Shown here piece after piece: positions 23,301-35,088 of a stretch of DNA of 64,000 nt. The position numbers and the translations under genes are program-made. Position 1 is the stretch's first letter; each line of letters begins with the position of its first letter. Under the pieces are notes generated by a model. That model was not told where the DNA came from, searched no databases, and saw only the letters and a list, made by a program, of their open reading frames with translations. Origin of the DNA: Bursaphelenchus xylophilus (Eukaryota > Nematoda > Chromadorea > Rhabditida > Aphelenchoididae); NCBI GenBank assembly GCA_904066235.2, contig CAJFCV020000001.1, positions 6,634,001 to 6,698,000 on the forward strand, given 5' to 3'.

Positions 23301-26300
23301 GACTTTCAGCATCAGTTCTCGGGTCCTCAGGATCATCGGTATCTTGGTCTTCATCATCTAAGAACTCATCAAAATCATCTTCATCCACATCGTCAATGGT
23401 AGATGAATCATATGAACATCTGCTTTGTTTATGGAGTCGATGCCCAGCATTGAAATCAGGGTTTATGAGTTTATCAAATCCCAACCCAACGGTTGGTTCC
23501 ATCGTCATCTTCTTGTTCTTAATCAGGATTTTATTTTGCAATTGCCAAGGGGAAGGAAGCTTCGGATTGTCAGTGTAGTCAGCATCAAACAAGAAGCTCG
23601 AGACCAACTTATCACCAAATACAGTCTAAAACAATATTATTTCACTAGAATGAGCTAAAACTTTACCTTGAACATCTGTGCCATCTTAGCTTGTTGTTGC
23701 AACGAACAATGATTTTCAATACTTAAGATGACTGGAAGAGTAGAAGTGAGGAAAGCACTCTTCTTAATGATATCCACGACCTGTCTAAAGCTGATTTTGG
23801 ATGTGAATGTATGACCATGATAGATTAATGGGAGCCCATCATCTCCATCCCAACAATCCAATTCAATGCAACGACAACCAGTGAGTAACACCTAAACGGC
23901 ATTCCATATACAATCAGCGAGAAAAAGTAGTTACCTGTCGATACATTTCAGCGGATGACTCTCCCTTTAATTGATGACCAGTCAAGTACGTATTATGACT
24001 TGAGCTGATGTAATAACAACTAATCGGGTACTCCAGCTGTTCTTGAGAGTCCTTGATTTCTTCGGGAACAAACGCGTAATTGGTGGGATCCTGCAGATAT
24101 CTCACAAACCCCTCAAACGACATCAGATTCTTATTTCTGAATACCGGATCAGGCTCATGCTCTTGGATCAGTTTGACAATGTAATTATCGTCCACCTTCT
24201 CCATTTGTTGCGTAAGAATGAATTGTTTTATGGCGGCTGGTGTCAAGACAACGTTCCGAGATGTATCCATTAACCCAGCACTGCTAACCGATGCCAGCGC
24301 AAGAGCATTGTAGATCTTCAGCTGCTTGTCATTCAAATGAATGTAATGGGAAGCCGTATTTCTGGTCAGGACATCTGAAACAAAAGAAATTCATCTTGTC
24401 CAAGACTAAAAGGGATACATGGCTGGACCTCGAGAACAGCTTGTCTTACCATCAGGAATGAAATCGGGAATTTGACAAGCTGAGATGGATTCCAAGCGGG
24501 ATTGGAGTCTGGGGCTCTGCTTATCCCGCTCCCGTTTTGTGACATGACAATTGGCTGTGCTTGCATGGATAACACACTCGTTAAAGAGGTCCCTAAAACG
24601 GTTAGCAATTACAAATTCACTTACTTCAGATCTTTCCGCATTCTAGTGCTAAACAATCTATATAATTCAAGAAATTCTGTGAAATGGACAGGTTTCTCTT
24701 GATATTCCTTCCCGGAAAGCCCTCCCGAAACTTGTCCGCTGCTGCTGATGGATCCAGAATTGGGGGTTTCTCCACCTCTAGACCTCCATGATCTCACCGA
24801 TCTTCCACCAACCGAGCGCCCACCGTACGAACTGGACGTGGGGGTTCTTGATCGAGGAGTATACAAGGAATCAAGATCACCGGCATCTGACAGGGCTGTG
24901 TCTCCGCGGGGCTTCAGAAGATAGCCGGGACTATTTGGACCTGGGGGACCGCTCTGACTCGAAAGCTGGCTCTTGATTGAAGGAGGTCTTACGAGTGGGG
25001 ACTGAGGCTGGGGAGATTGACTTCGGCTGCAATCACGGGAGGTTCCTTTCACACGTCTGGTCACCGCTATGGTCATCTGCTTCAGTCTGCTTTTGGCTCC
25101 ACCTCCATCCGTTGATGAGCTAGAATCCGTGGGTCTTGAGCATGCTGGAAGATTCTGACTCATTCCAAGATTGCGCCATTTCTCCACTCTTCCACCAAAG
25201 GCCTGTAAATGGTGCATGTTTTGTTATCAGACCTACCTGAAGAGCCTCAATGGGTCTTGGTCCAAATCGTTTGTACTCGGTATAACCGGTGTCCCTTTCA
25301 CACTCATGGTATAGTTGGAGGTATAACTTTTTCAGCCATAATACTCGACGGTCTGGTCGTTTGTTTTGCTCGTGAATGCATTTTATGACCTTTAAAAACA
25401 TATATTTTTTTCATGAAACTCTCTAAATTAGGGATGTTAAGTCGTCAACTTGACGCGTCAATGACATTGTCGAATTGCCGATATTTTCGTCTTGTCAAAT
25501 TGTTATGTCATTTCGATTGTCAAATCACACTTTTTTGGAAATTTTTTGCAGATTTTTGCTAAAAAATCCTAATAAGAATTAAAAAATTTTAGGAAATTTG
25601 CTCCTTCTTGTTACAATTATTGATGAAACAAGCAGTAATACTAGTTACGACTAATATCAACGGTAGTCATCATAGTCTATGTTAAACTCGCGTGCGAAAG
25701 CTTTGTACATCAGAATTTTCAATTTATAAGGGAAGTCCCTAAGCTTCCCTTACGATGACGATTCTTCAAATTTTATCTGAGCGTCGCACTTGGGGCACTT
25801 CCCCTGTTAGGTAAAAAGACGAAAATGACGACAATTTGACGTCAGATTAAAAAACTCCGTCAAATATAACGACACCACGACGTTTCCGGAATTTGGATAC
25901 TTCCGGAATGGCTGAATAGTGACACTAAAAATAATGAAATAAATCCATTCAGATGGTGTAGGTGGTAGTTCTAAGCCTTATCTTTTGTTTTTTCCCGCTT
26001 CCAGAAGTGTCACTATTCCGCCATTTTGGAAGTGTCCTGATTCCGGAAGTGTCTTGAGGCGAATTTAACAACCCTACTCTAAATGGATTTTTTAAAGTCC
26101 ATTTTTTAAAAAAAGTCCATGATTAAGGGAAAAAGACTGATATAAAATGGTACCCTTGTCAATCCGTTCATCCAATAATTAGCGATTTGCTGTGGAGCCA
26201 AGAAGTAGAGGAATTCGTTGTCATTTAACATACACCCAAAGTTTATGGTCCAACAAAATACCGGGACGGACATCTCCTCGTTCGAATGCCTTTTGTAGAT

Positions 26301-29300
26301 ATTCTCAATGTCAATATCATAAGAATCCACTGGTTCGATTGCCTTTATATAACTGGTCCGTATGTATCCCTCCTCTAAAGCAAAGTTAGCTGCATCCCGA
26401 GGTCGACTGTTAATATAGCTCTTGGCAAAGTCTCCAAGGCCTTGCTGATTGTTGCGGGTCAATGGGGTCAAATCCTTCTCCTTTCCTTCTTTCCCTCCGT
26501 AGTAAATTCTCTTCCAGGAAACTGTAGAACAAGAAGCATCAAGACTTAATTTACAGAGGACACTACGGCCAGAATCGGGATCATAATGAATAGCCGTGGT
26601 GCCATGTTGAATTCGCTGGATAACATCAAGGTCGAACGTCGATGTATTCAGAGGGATCACAGAGATTCCATGAGAAGATCCCGGGATTAAACTCACAGGT
26701 TCGTAGGGCTTTGCTTCTTCCTTCTCGGATTCTAAAAAGCTATTATTATACATTAAATTACAGAAGGCCACTTGATGCATTCATCCAAATTACGACGAAA
26801 ATTCGTAACAATCAATATTTGCGATTTTACAAAAAGTCAATAAAACCGATTGTGACACTTCGTCATTTTTTTGAAATTTACGAACTCATACCTGTATTTT
26901 CTCCAATCGGTTCCAAATATTTACTCATTTGTCGATGATGTAAATGGAATGTCTCCAGGTTATCCATCACCACAGAGACTAGGGAAATTTTATCAGTATT
27001 GAGAAGACCACCAACACCAATGTGGCTGGAGAAGTGGTCGTCCCCATTAATATCACTCAAAAACTTCAATTTCTCCATATCTTGGTCGTTATTCATGAGG
27101 ACAATGTTCGGTATGTCATTTACAATCGCGTAAAGATCTCTTAAGAATGTGCCAAAAAAGGGTATTACCCTTGACTGAGGCATCCTGAGTGCCCTTTGGA
27201 TGGCTTCTGCATATACATGATGAGGCGGGGCGTCTTCATTGGGGACAAGAATGTCCACAAACTCTTCATAACGACGTCTTTCATCTTGTTTCAGAGACAA
27301 CCAAAACGGACGCAGTTTCGTGGACTTCAAACCCATCAGAATTTCCACTGCTGCATTGAAGTTTCCGATGTTCCAACATGTGTCGATGACTCGGATTATG
27401 GCCAGCAAACAATTCTTTCTGTCTTCATGGGTTGGCTGGCTGATTATAACGTGTGTTATCCATGAACTGACTTCACTCAACCGTTTCACCAGGTTCTTCA
27501 CTGGACTCGGGTTGTCAACAATGTTTATTGCAGCCAGATCACATCCAACGTAACGTATGTAATCGATGGGAGCGATGTTATAAAACAATTGGTATTCGGT
27601 AGAAGTCAACTGCAATTTAACGGTGATGTTTGGGTGGGTTCTTTACCTGGAAGGCTACTTCTTCCGGGAAATGGAGGATATATTGGAGTCTCTCCAACTC
27701 TAATCTGAACAATGTAATGGGTTCGCTGATCCCTAAATCATCTTTAAATGAAGACGTTGTCGATGCCATTGAATTTGTTCTTGATGTTATGCCTGAAAGG
27801 TAGGGATGAGGTAAGAAGACACGTCTACTTTTTGTGTCCCATATTGCTAGACTTTGTTTTCCCGATCGATTGAAAGATCTCTGGACTAGAACATTGGTTC
27901 GGTTCTGCATGATCTCCCAGAGGGTCATGGAGATCGACTTTAGTCCGTTGTAACTTGGTGCTAAAGCAAGTAAATTATTTTTGAAACCTCTATTACCGAT
28001 TAGCTGCCATTTAGTTCCTCGGAATTCGAGTAGTAATTGATGTTTGGAAACTCCTCCACCTACTCGCCATTGTTGTAAAGTGCTAGCATGCTGTCTCTTT
28101 AGTATCATCTTTGAATTCCCGTCAAGAAGACATAATACTGTGCTGCTCAAACATAACAGTCGCATAGTCTAAAATATACATTGGTTTTTATTGCTTCGAT
28201 TACCTTCCGTAAAGATCTCCCATGGAGAAGTTCCTTGACTTGGAAGACTTTGCATCCATACGAAGGCAGCTTTTTACAAGTCTAAAATCCAAATTAACTA
28301 TGTGTTTAAGAAATTGTCTAGCCTGCCTGAATATATAATTTCTTCATCCCGGCTTCAGATTCGTATACTTGACTATGAAATAGCTTCCGTTTTCGTTCTC
28401 TTATCATCTTGATTGTTCTTCTGTCACCTCTAAGGTCAACCGGTAGACATTGTGCTTGAATATCAGAAGAAACTGTTGGGTCTGGATCGGACATACATCC
28501 AAATAATGTCAGAGATCGTCGTCTATGTTCAGAGATTCCCATAGACGGTTTCCTCGTCACTGTTTCACTGAATGTTCTTGGTGGGGTGCAATACAAGTTC
28601 TGGTCGACTTCCCATGGAGTGACCATTATTTTCTGTGCCAGGTCACGTATTCGACCTAAATTTTATCTATGGATTTAGCTTGGATCGCTTACCAAATTGA
28701 CCTTTGAGTAAATGCCTTCGGATTGTTTGAGTCCGCTTGTTAGAGGGCCAGTTCTCCTCAACACAGAGCTGGATAGATGCTAGGAGAGCAGCTTCGTCTT
28801 TCGGGCAGGGAAGGGATCCACTGATGATCTGATCTTGTAACTGAAAATGTAGAGGAATATATATTGATTGCTTCCTTACATCAAGATATTCGTCATTAGT
28901 CTTCTCGTCAGACTCCAATTTGCATTCTTCTTCGGTCTCAAGTTGATTGTTTACCACAGACATGATGTCACTACACCAATTCTTAACAGTAGGATGTTGG
29001 GGAGAATTCAGTATTTGTCTAAGGACATCAGAACATGACTTGAGAGTGGTAACAAAATTGGAACTCCTATTGGTGTACATGAGAAGTAGATTAAGTAATA
29101 GTTGTCTGATGCATTGAAAGTCCGGGCTCATATCAATTCCCGAAACTATTTGTAGGGGACTCTATAACACATTTTGGTTAAGTTTATGTGTCTTTACCTC
29201 TCTGTCGGGAACACGGAGGCTGTCTCCTGATGAGCGACTGATGGCACGTTTGGGAAGGGGAATTCGAGTTCCAATAGTGGAGGCGCGTTTCCTCAAAACA

Positions 29301-32300
29301 AAGCTGAAAAGGAATGGCCCCGAGTTATCAGAAGCAATCGATGTCCCAGCTGAGAATGTCGAGAGTCTGAGTCCGCCGGAGGACGAGCGCTGACTCATGG
29401 CCGAGCTTGCTCGTGAACTCCAACCACACATTGAGCTCTCTAGAAACAAAAGAAATTAATTTATTTTTTCCAGAAGCTTCAAATATCTGAAAGGGATGTT
29501 ACCGTCGGATGATTTTCTGGATCCTGCGGCGGCACCATTCCCACTAAGCAGCAAAGGTGCGCAATCGGAGTCATTGCCCACAATCTCTGGCGAATTTACA
29601 AAGTAACCGAATTCAAATTGGGACAGGGCTGACGGTCTTCTTATCTCAATTAATGGCAGTCCAGGAATTGCCTGTGGACTCGACGGCCTCCTGTTTTGAT
29701 TACCACCAAGTAAAGATGCACCACCATCAATGGAGTTCTGAGGCATTGGAGAGCGAGGAGGAGAGGCTCCGTTGATCTCGAGTTCTGGGAGATAGCTGTA
29801 CCCCATACTTTTGGCCTTCTGTTCACTCCCTCCCGAATCTTGATGACCTGCGTTCTTGTACTTTTGTCTCATATTCTCTCTTCTCAATGGTGGTATGTTC
29901 TGTAATTTCTTTGTGAACTCTATAACGGCTTCTGATCCACTGGTATTCGAATCAGGGGAAGAATCCCCTCGAGTGTGTCGTTTGCAGGGATCTGTCCCCA
30001 TTCTATTCCGGAATAGGGACTGAATATACTTTGGGAGATGTTTCTGTACACTTGATGATGACGAATTTGTTTTCTTGGAGCGTCCAGAGCCACTGCTTGT
30101 GTCAGTCCCGAGGCGTTTTCTCCGTTCTTTTCGCAGTTCTTTTGCACCACTGCTAAATCGTTTTGGTCTTGGAATCTCCACAGAGCTGCAAAAAATATAC
30201 AGAAAATATTTATGTAGGTTTCCTTACCTAGACCTTCTTATGTGAACTCTTTTCGACAGCCTTGATCCTTGATTTACTCTTAGAAATCTTTTATCCGAAT
30301 TTCTCCGTGATGTGTTGTCTTCTCGACGGCTGTAAATATTTTAGTATTACAATGTATGAACGTACTGGAAAGATGAGCCCAATGAACAGCTAGAGTGTGC
30401 TCTGATATCGGCAGCTGTGTTTCTGTGGCTTTCTGCGACCTGACGTCTTTTAGTAACCAGACTTAGATCCCATGACAACTTATGAAGTAGAACTCTTAAG
30501 ATCAGCATGGAGTCAAATATCATCGAGAATTTGCACAAATGGGTTTCGAGATTATTCAATGAAATTAGCACTCTTTGAGCGGGTAGATTAAAAGGATGTC
30601 CTAAGGGAATAACCAGTTGACTCCCTCCAACACAACTCGTATTTCGACTCGATGGAGTAATTGTGATCACGGCCCCATTATCAGCAATCATTGGCATTGT
30701 CTGTTCGTATTCCTCGGGCATCGCTTTTGGATCAAAATTTGGTGGAGATGAAGAAGAAGCGGGTTCTTCGGTTATTGGCTCGGATGTAGTGCTTATGGCG
30801 TTCGTGGCAAGCTGATTGTGAGACAAAAATATTTTTGCTTATAAAATTACTTACTTCACTCAGAGTCTTTTCCAATATACCCTCCACAGACATGGCCGTT
30901 CTGTTTCCATCTTGAATCAGATGTGCTGTCCTGCAGGTATCAAATATGTAGTCGTCTTCATTCTGCGAGTTGGAACTGTTTTGTTTCTTTGGGTCATTCA
31001 TTATATTTTCTGTTGGTTGGAAAAGATTGACTCTGTTACCAACACGATCCCCCAATCCGATATAGACAAGGATACGCGCGGCATGATGTTTTACGAAGTA
31101 ACCAAACTTTGTGCTATGATTTGTGTAATACCAGTCATCCGCGGGGAGCAACATTTGAATAAGAACATCATCGATTTGCAATTCGATGAATAAATTATGC
31201 ATGGCCGGGTCCAAAGCAACAATGGCTAGAGTTTGCAATAACAAACATAATAGTTGGGGGTCCAGAGTCGGTTCCAGCAACTGAATAAGGGTCTTAATCT
31301 CGTGTCTGTCGCTTAATCTCCTTCTGAACTCCTTGTAATTAGACAAGAACAGAAGTAATCTGGCTACTAGTATCTGCGTGCAGTGATTAGAGCATTGACG
31401 CCATCGATGGGCCGGAGAACAGACACTTCTGGCTCCTGCTTCTCGGTTGTGCATTGTGATGGAGTTGTGTAAACATGCAATTATGATGCTTGGATCTATT
31501 TGAGAGAATCTGGAAGACAGGTCTATCGCCTTCTGTGTAGGATGAGAGGATGCTGAGTCAGGATTCCCATAAATAAACCTTTTAAAGCCCGATGTTTGAC
31601 CACTGGTGATGCCTTTGATATGGTCGAGTGTGAGGCGACGATCCGAGTTTGAATTAGAATTACTGCCTCCGGCACCCAACGAATTATCGGCGGGTTCGTC
31701 GATGGAATTCATAATGGGACTAATATTCCCTTCGAAATCGTAATAATGAAAATCATTTGGGCGATTTAATAGTCGCGAAGAATGGAATGAAATTTCATTA
31801 TTCACATATAAAGTGTTCACCAAGCCTGTGTCGATGATCTAAAGACTAATTTTATGTTGAGAGAACTTACTTTGTTAAGAGTACTGAGAGCGGCAAACTG
31901 ACGACAGCCCCCATTCTTCTGAAGACAAAGATAACAGAAGTCGACCAGAGATACCAAGGTGTTTGTGAATTGTTTCCGATTAGTCCGTTGGTATGTGGGC
32001 GTGGTTTGTTGATATTCACCAATTGAAGTCAACAGGACTTGATGTAACAAACCTCCCAAATGCGAGTCTAAGGACTCCCTTTCTGCTACGGAACTGTCCA
32101 ATTGGCCGCAGAATTTGTTTAAAATTCGCTAAAAGTTGATTTTTTTCAAACCATGTTTCAAACTTCGTACCAGACTAAGTTCTGTGCATTCCGGATTGCA
32201 CGCCATCTTTGTCAGCATTTCCCAAGCCTGGTCCCACGTGATGTGTTCAAAGACTAAATGTTGCTATTATGAAATAAACCCATGTTATAACAAAACCATT

Positions 32301-33830
32301 ACTTTTTAATATTCATCTGACGCGCAATACTTACATTCCTTGGGTATTTTACTGCGTCTGTGTAATTGTAATGAGACAAATGATTTTCTGCGACTGGTTT
32401 CTTTGCTGGATCCAGCATCTAACATCGAGCATGTGCTGATGGATGGTGCAGTTGAGTTCCTGGGTGATAATGGGGACTTGTTCAGACTCCCCCTTTCACA
32501 GAAACTGGCTAAACACACCAATGTTCAGGAAACCGGTTTTCACTTACAGTTATCCACATGCAGTTTCTTGCTTTGTTTGTTTGCATTAATCATGGCCACA
32601 GTTCTGAGGACCCTTTCTTGGCTCGGATGGTTGGCACTCTCATCGGTGGGGGAGCAGGCTGTTTGAAAAAGACTTTCCACACAAGATTCCTGCAGTTTTC
32701 TCAATTCTGGAGCCAAATCCAAAGGGCAGATCCCACGGTTGTTCTTTTGCAATATTCTGGAAATAGTTGTTTGACTTCTCTGTCTTACCTGGCCCCAAAG
32801 AATATAAGTGTGTGAAGACAGTGCCAGTTCAACGGGGATTCGCGGACCGCCAACATCAATGGAGTATTTCCATCCTCATCACTTCCATTTACGTCAGCTC
32901 CATAGGCAATCAACATGGCAATCATCTCTGGACTCTGGGCTCTCACAGCAACCCCTAAGGGCGTCTGGTCAATAATTGAAACAATTCGCAGTTGAGAACA
33001 AATTGAGCACATATCAGGGATTGTAGAATAGGTTCTGCAACATCCTCAAAATATCTTCTTTACATACCTGGGTAGAATTGAAGAAAGGGGGATATTTCCC
33101 GAGGCGGTACAATTACCCTTACAATAACAAGAGGCAACATTGTTTGCATCATATCCCGTCTTTAAGAGTAACTCCACAATATCGCGTTGCTTGTGGGCGA
33201 CAGCTATGTGCAATGTGTTCACCACAGCACATGTGGACCTGGAAATAAGGGATTATGAGATGCCATTCTTACCGTCCTCCTGAATGAGTTGAAACTGTAG
33301 ATGAAGCATTTGAACGACGAGGATTTCCATGGCGTCTCTGTGCCAAGTCGGTAAAAGTATTTGTAGATCCAATACTGGGTGATGTAGATAAGATCTTGTT
33401 ACTGTGTGTGAGCAGCAGCCTGTCTACGAGATTGACGTCATCCAGATGAATTGCCTGATGTCGGTTTTCTTAGATTATTAATAACTTACATCAAGCAACA
33501 TCTCGGAAAGATTTTGATTCACCGAAGGCTTCCTATCCTCGTTTCGGAGGATTCTTTGGGCCGCTGTAAATGTAAAGCACCTTCCAGATTCTGTCGGGGT
33601 TCCCACCAAGGACGAGCACTCACTGCTTTCGCCCGTATACCTTCGTCCTATAAGAACTTTATGGGTTTCTTACACTTCCTACCTGACTGCCCCGATTGTT
33701 GACGCTGTAAACGCTGACGTAACCGTTTGGCTGTAGACAGCGAAGACTCGTGGTTGGAGAGCTCAGTGGTATAGCCAAATGTGTACTTGTCATTGGCGGC
33801 TTCTGTGGAACTTTCACGGGTACTAGACAT
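20385..33830 (-). CDS. plc-1: Phospholipase C epsilon with N-terminal Ank/ARM/FERM-like extension
   Basis: This multi-domain enzyme couples Ras/Rap GTPases to PIP2 hydrolysis. From the N-terminus: ankyrin repeats (about 32.7-33.3 kb), armadillo-like helices (30.8-32.1 kb), Ser-rich linkers (29.2-30.2 kb), FERM-like M and F3 lobes (27.8-29.1 kb), RasGEF/CDC25 (26.9-27.8 kb; [31 protein letters not shown]) and a PH-like domain ([18 protein letters not shown]). EF-hands follow at 24.0-24.4 kb. The X box ([37 protein letters not shown]) keeps both catalytic His residues. The Y box has [20 protein letters not shown] and [20 protein letters not shown]2 and two RA domains end the protein ([23 protein letters not shown]), stop 20385. 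Exons interlock in phase through short introns from start to stop. The enzyme identity is firm; that one transcript covers everything is inferred. Confidence 0.85.
25431..26070. mobile_element. Dispersed MITE-like repeat in a PLC-epsilon intron (copy 1)
   Basis: The sequence begins AGGGATGTTAAGTCGTCAAC and ends TTTAACAACCCTA, giving short inverted ends. The same sequence occurs upstream of the gene at 34.68-34.99 kb. This copy carries an extra segment with repeated TTCCGGAATGG / AGTGTCACTATTCCG phrases. It accounts for most of the roughly 760-bp intron between the PH and EF-hand exons, by far the longest intron of the gene. Confidence 0.6.
28203..33830 (-). other. N-terminal module of the PLC-epsilon gene: Ank, ARM, FERM-like
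   Basis: The start exon reads [20 protein letters not shown]. Ankyrin repeats are clear: [20 protein letters not shown], then [20 protein letters not shown] and [20 protein letters not shown], then [12 protein letters not shown]. Armadillo-like helices follow, such as [32 protein letters not shown] and [25 protein letters not shown]-like start ([20 protein letters not shown]) leads to an F3/PTB-like lobe. That lobe holds [34 protein letters not shown] and [12 protein letters not shown]. The F3 end and the RasGEF beginning share one exon (27617-28165). If this were a separate gene it would have to end inside that exon, and no stop is seen there. Confidence 0.7.
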
Positions 33831-35088
33831 CTGAAAAGGGGAAAGAATCAAGAAAACAGCAGAAAGCGGTTGTCTTGCAAGTAATTACATCCACCTCTTC
33901 TTCCTGACTTTAAAAAACATTAAAAAGGAAGATGTCCTCGAATTCGACTACTTTGGACACCGGTCCGGGTGTCACACTCTCAACCCGAGTCTTTAATGTC
34001 GACTCTCGGGTGTAAGAGTCTAGAACCGCTGGCTTTTAGAAGAGGAGAATCCCGAGAATAAAGTCGACTAATGGTATTACAAATTGAGATTAGAGGATGA
34101 GGAAGGAGAGGGGGAGGATTAAACATCCAGATACCCAATCCAGTCATTCGTTGTCATGGCGTTCGACATAGGACGTAAATGCAAATCTCACATAATACAA
34201 CAACATAATTGTCTAATGCCACGTTACGCAATAAGAACGTTACTTAATCGGCTTTACATTACTCTGTGTTCCTCTTCCGTCCGACCAAATTGTAGTCCTC
34301 CTTCTCGGTCTTATTTGCATTTATCTTGGAAGACTTTTGGAGAGAAAGAGCATATTTGAAATTGTACACTCGAAAATATTTCGCAGCTTTATGTAACATA
34401 TCGCAACTACCGTAATAAAAAGGAAACACTTGACGCGAGTCAACTGTTTTTCTCAAAAAAAAATAAATTTTGGAAATCGGCAATTTCTTTTGATGAGCCT
34501 CATTCTCAATTGCAATTCTGATGAGGACTTCATTAAATAACTCCCAAGTTCCAACAAGAATTTTTAAAAGATGTTAAAAGTGTTTGTGTTTATTTTTAAA
34601 TATTTACCGTTTAGGTACATAGGGGGTGATTTATAAATTTTGTTTGTACTAAATTTGCCGCTTTTGGCTGGATTGTCGCCAGTAGGGTTGTTAAGTCGTC
34701 AACTTGACGCGTCAATCACGTTGTCAAATTGCCGTCATTTTCGTCATGTTATATTGTTGTGTCATTTTGATTGTCAAATTGAACGTTTTTGGTAAATTTT
34801 CGTAGATTTTTGCCAAAAAATAGTAGTGATTTAAAATTTTTAAGAACCAAATTGTTGTTTCTTGTGAAAGTACACCAATCAAATAAGCAGTAAAACTAGT
34901 TACGATTAATATTAACGGTATTCATCATAGCCTAAGTTAAACGAAAATGACGGCAATTTGAAAAATTCTGGCAAATTGACAACCCTAATAGGCAGGAAAC
35001 ATCTTTTGTAAGGTCGCATGATACGTTCGAAATTTTATGCGTACTTATTGGGGATTTACGCGTAACGTTTCTTAATACTTTAAGTAAA
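33831..35088. promoter_or_regulatory. Divergent upstream region of PLC-epsilon and AGM1
   Basis: About 1.26 kb between two outward-facing genes. The middle is AT-rich. The AGM1-proximal part carries the second copy of a dispersed MITE. No clear core promoter motif was recognised. Confidence 0.4.
34684..34990. mobile_element. Dispersed MITE-like repeat (copy 2)
   Basis: It begins AGGGTTGTTAAGTCGTCAAC and ends TTGACAACCCTA, an inverted terminal pair of about 12 bp. Interior phrases such as CTTGACGCGTCAATCA and AGTTACGATTAATATTAACG match copy 1 at 25.4 kb. No coding potential. Confidence 0.62.
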
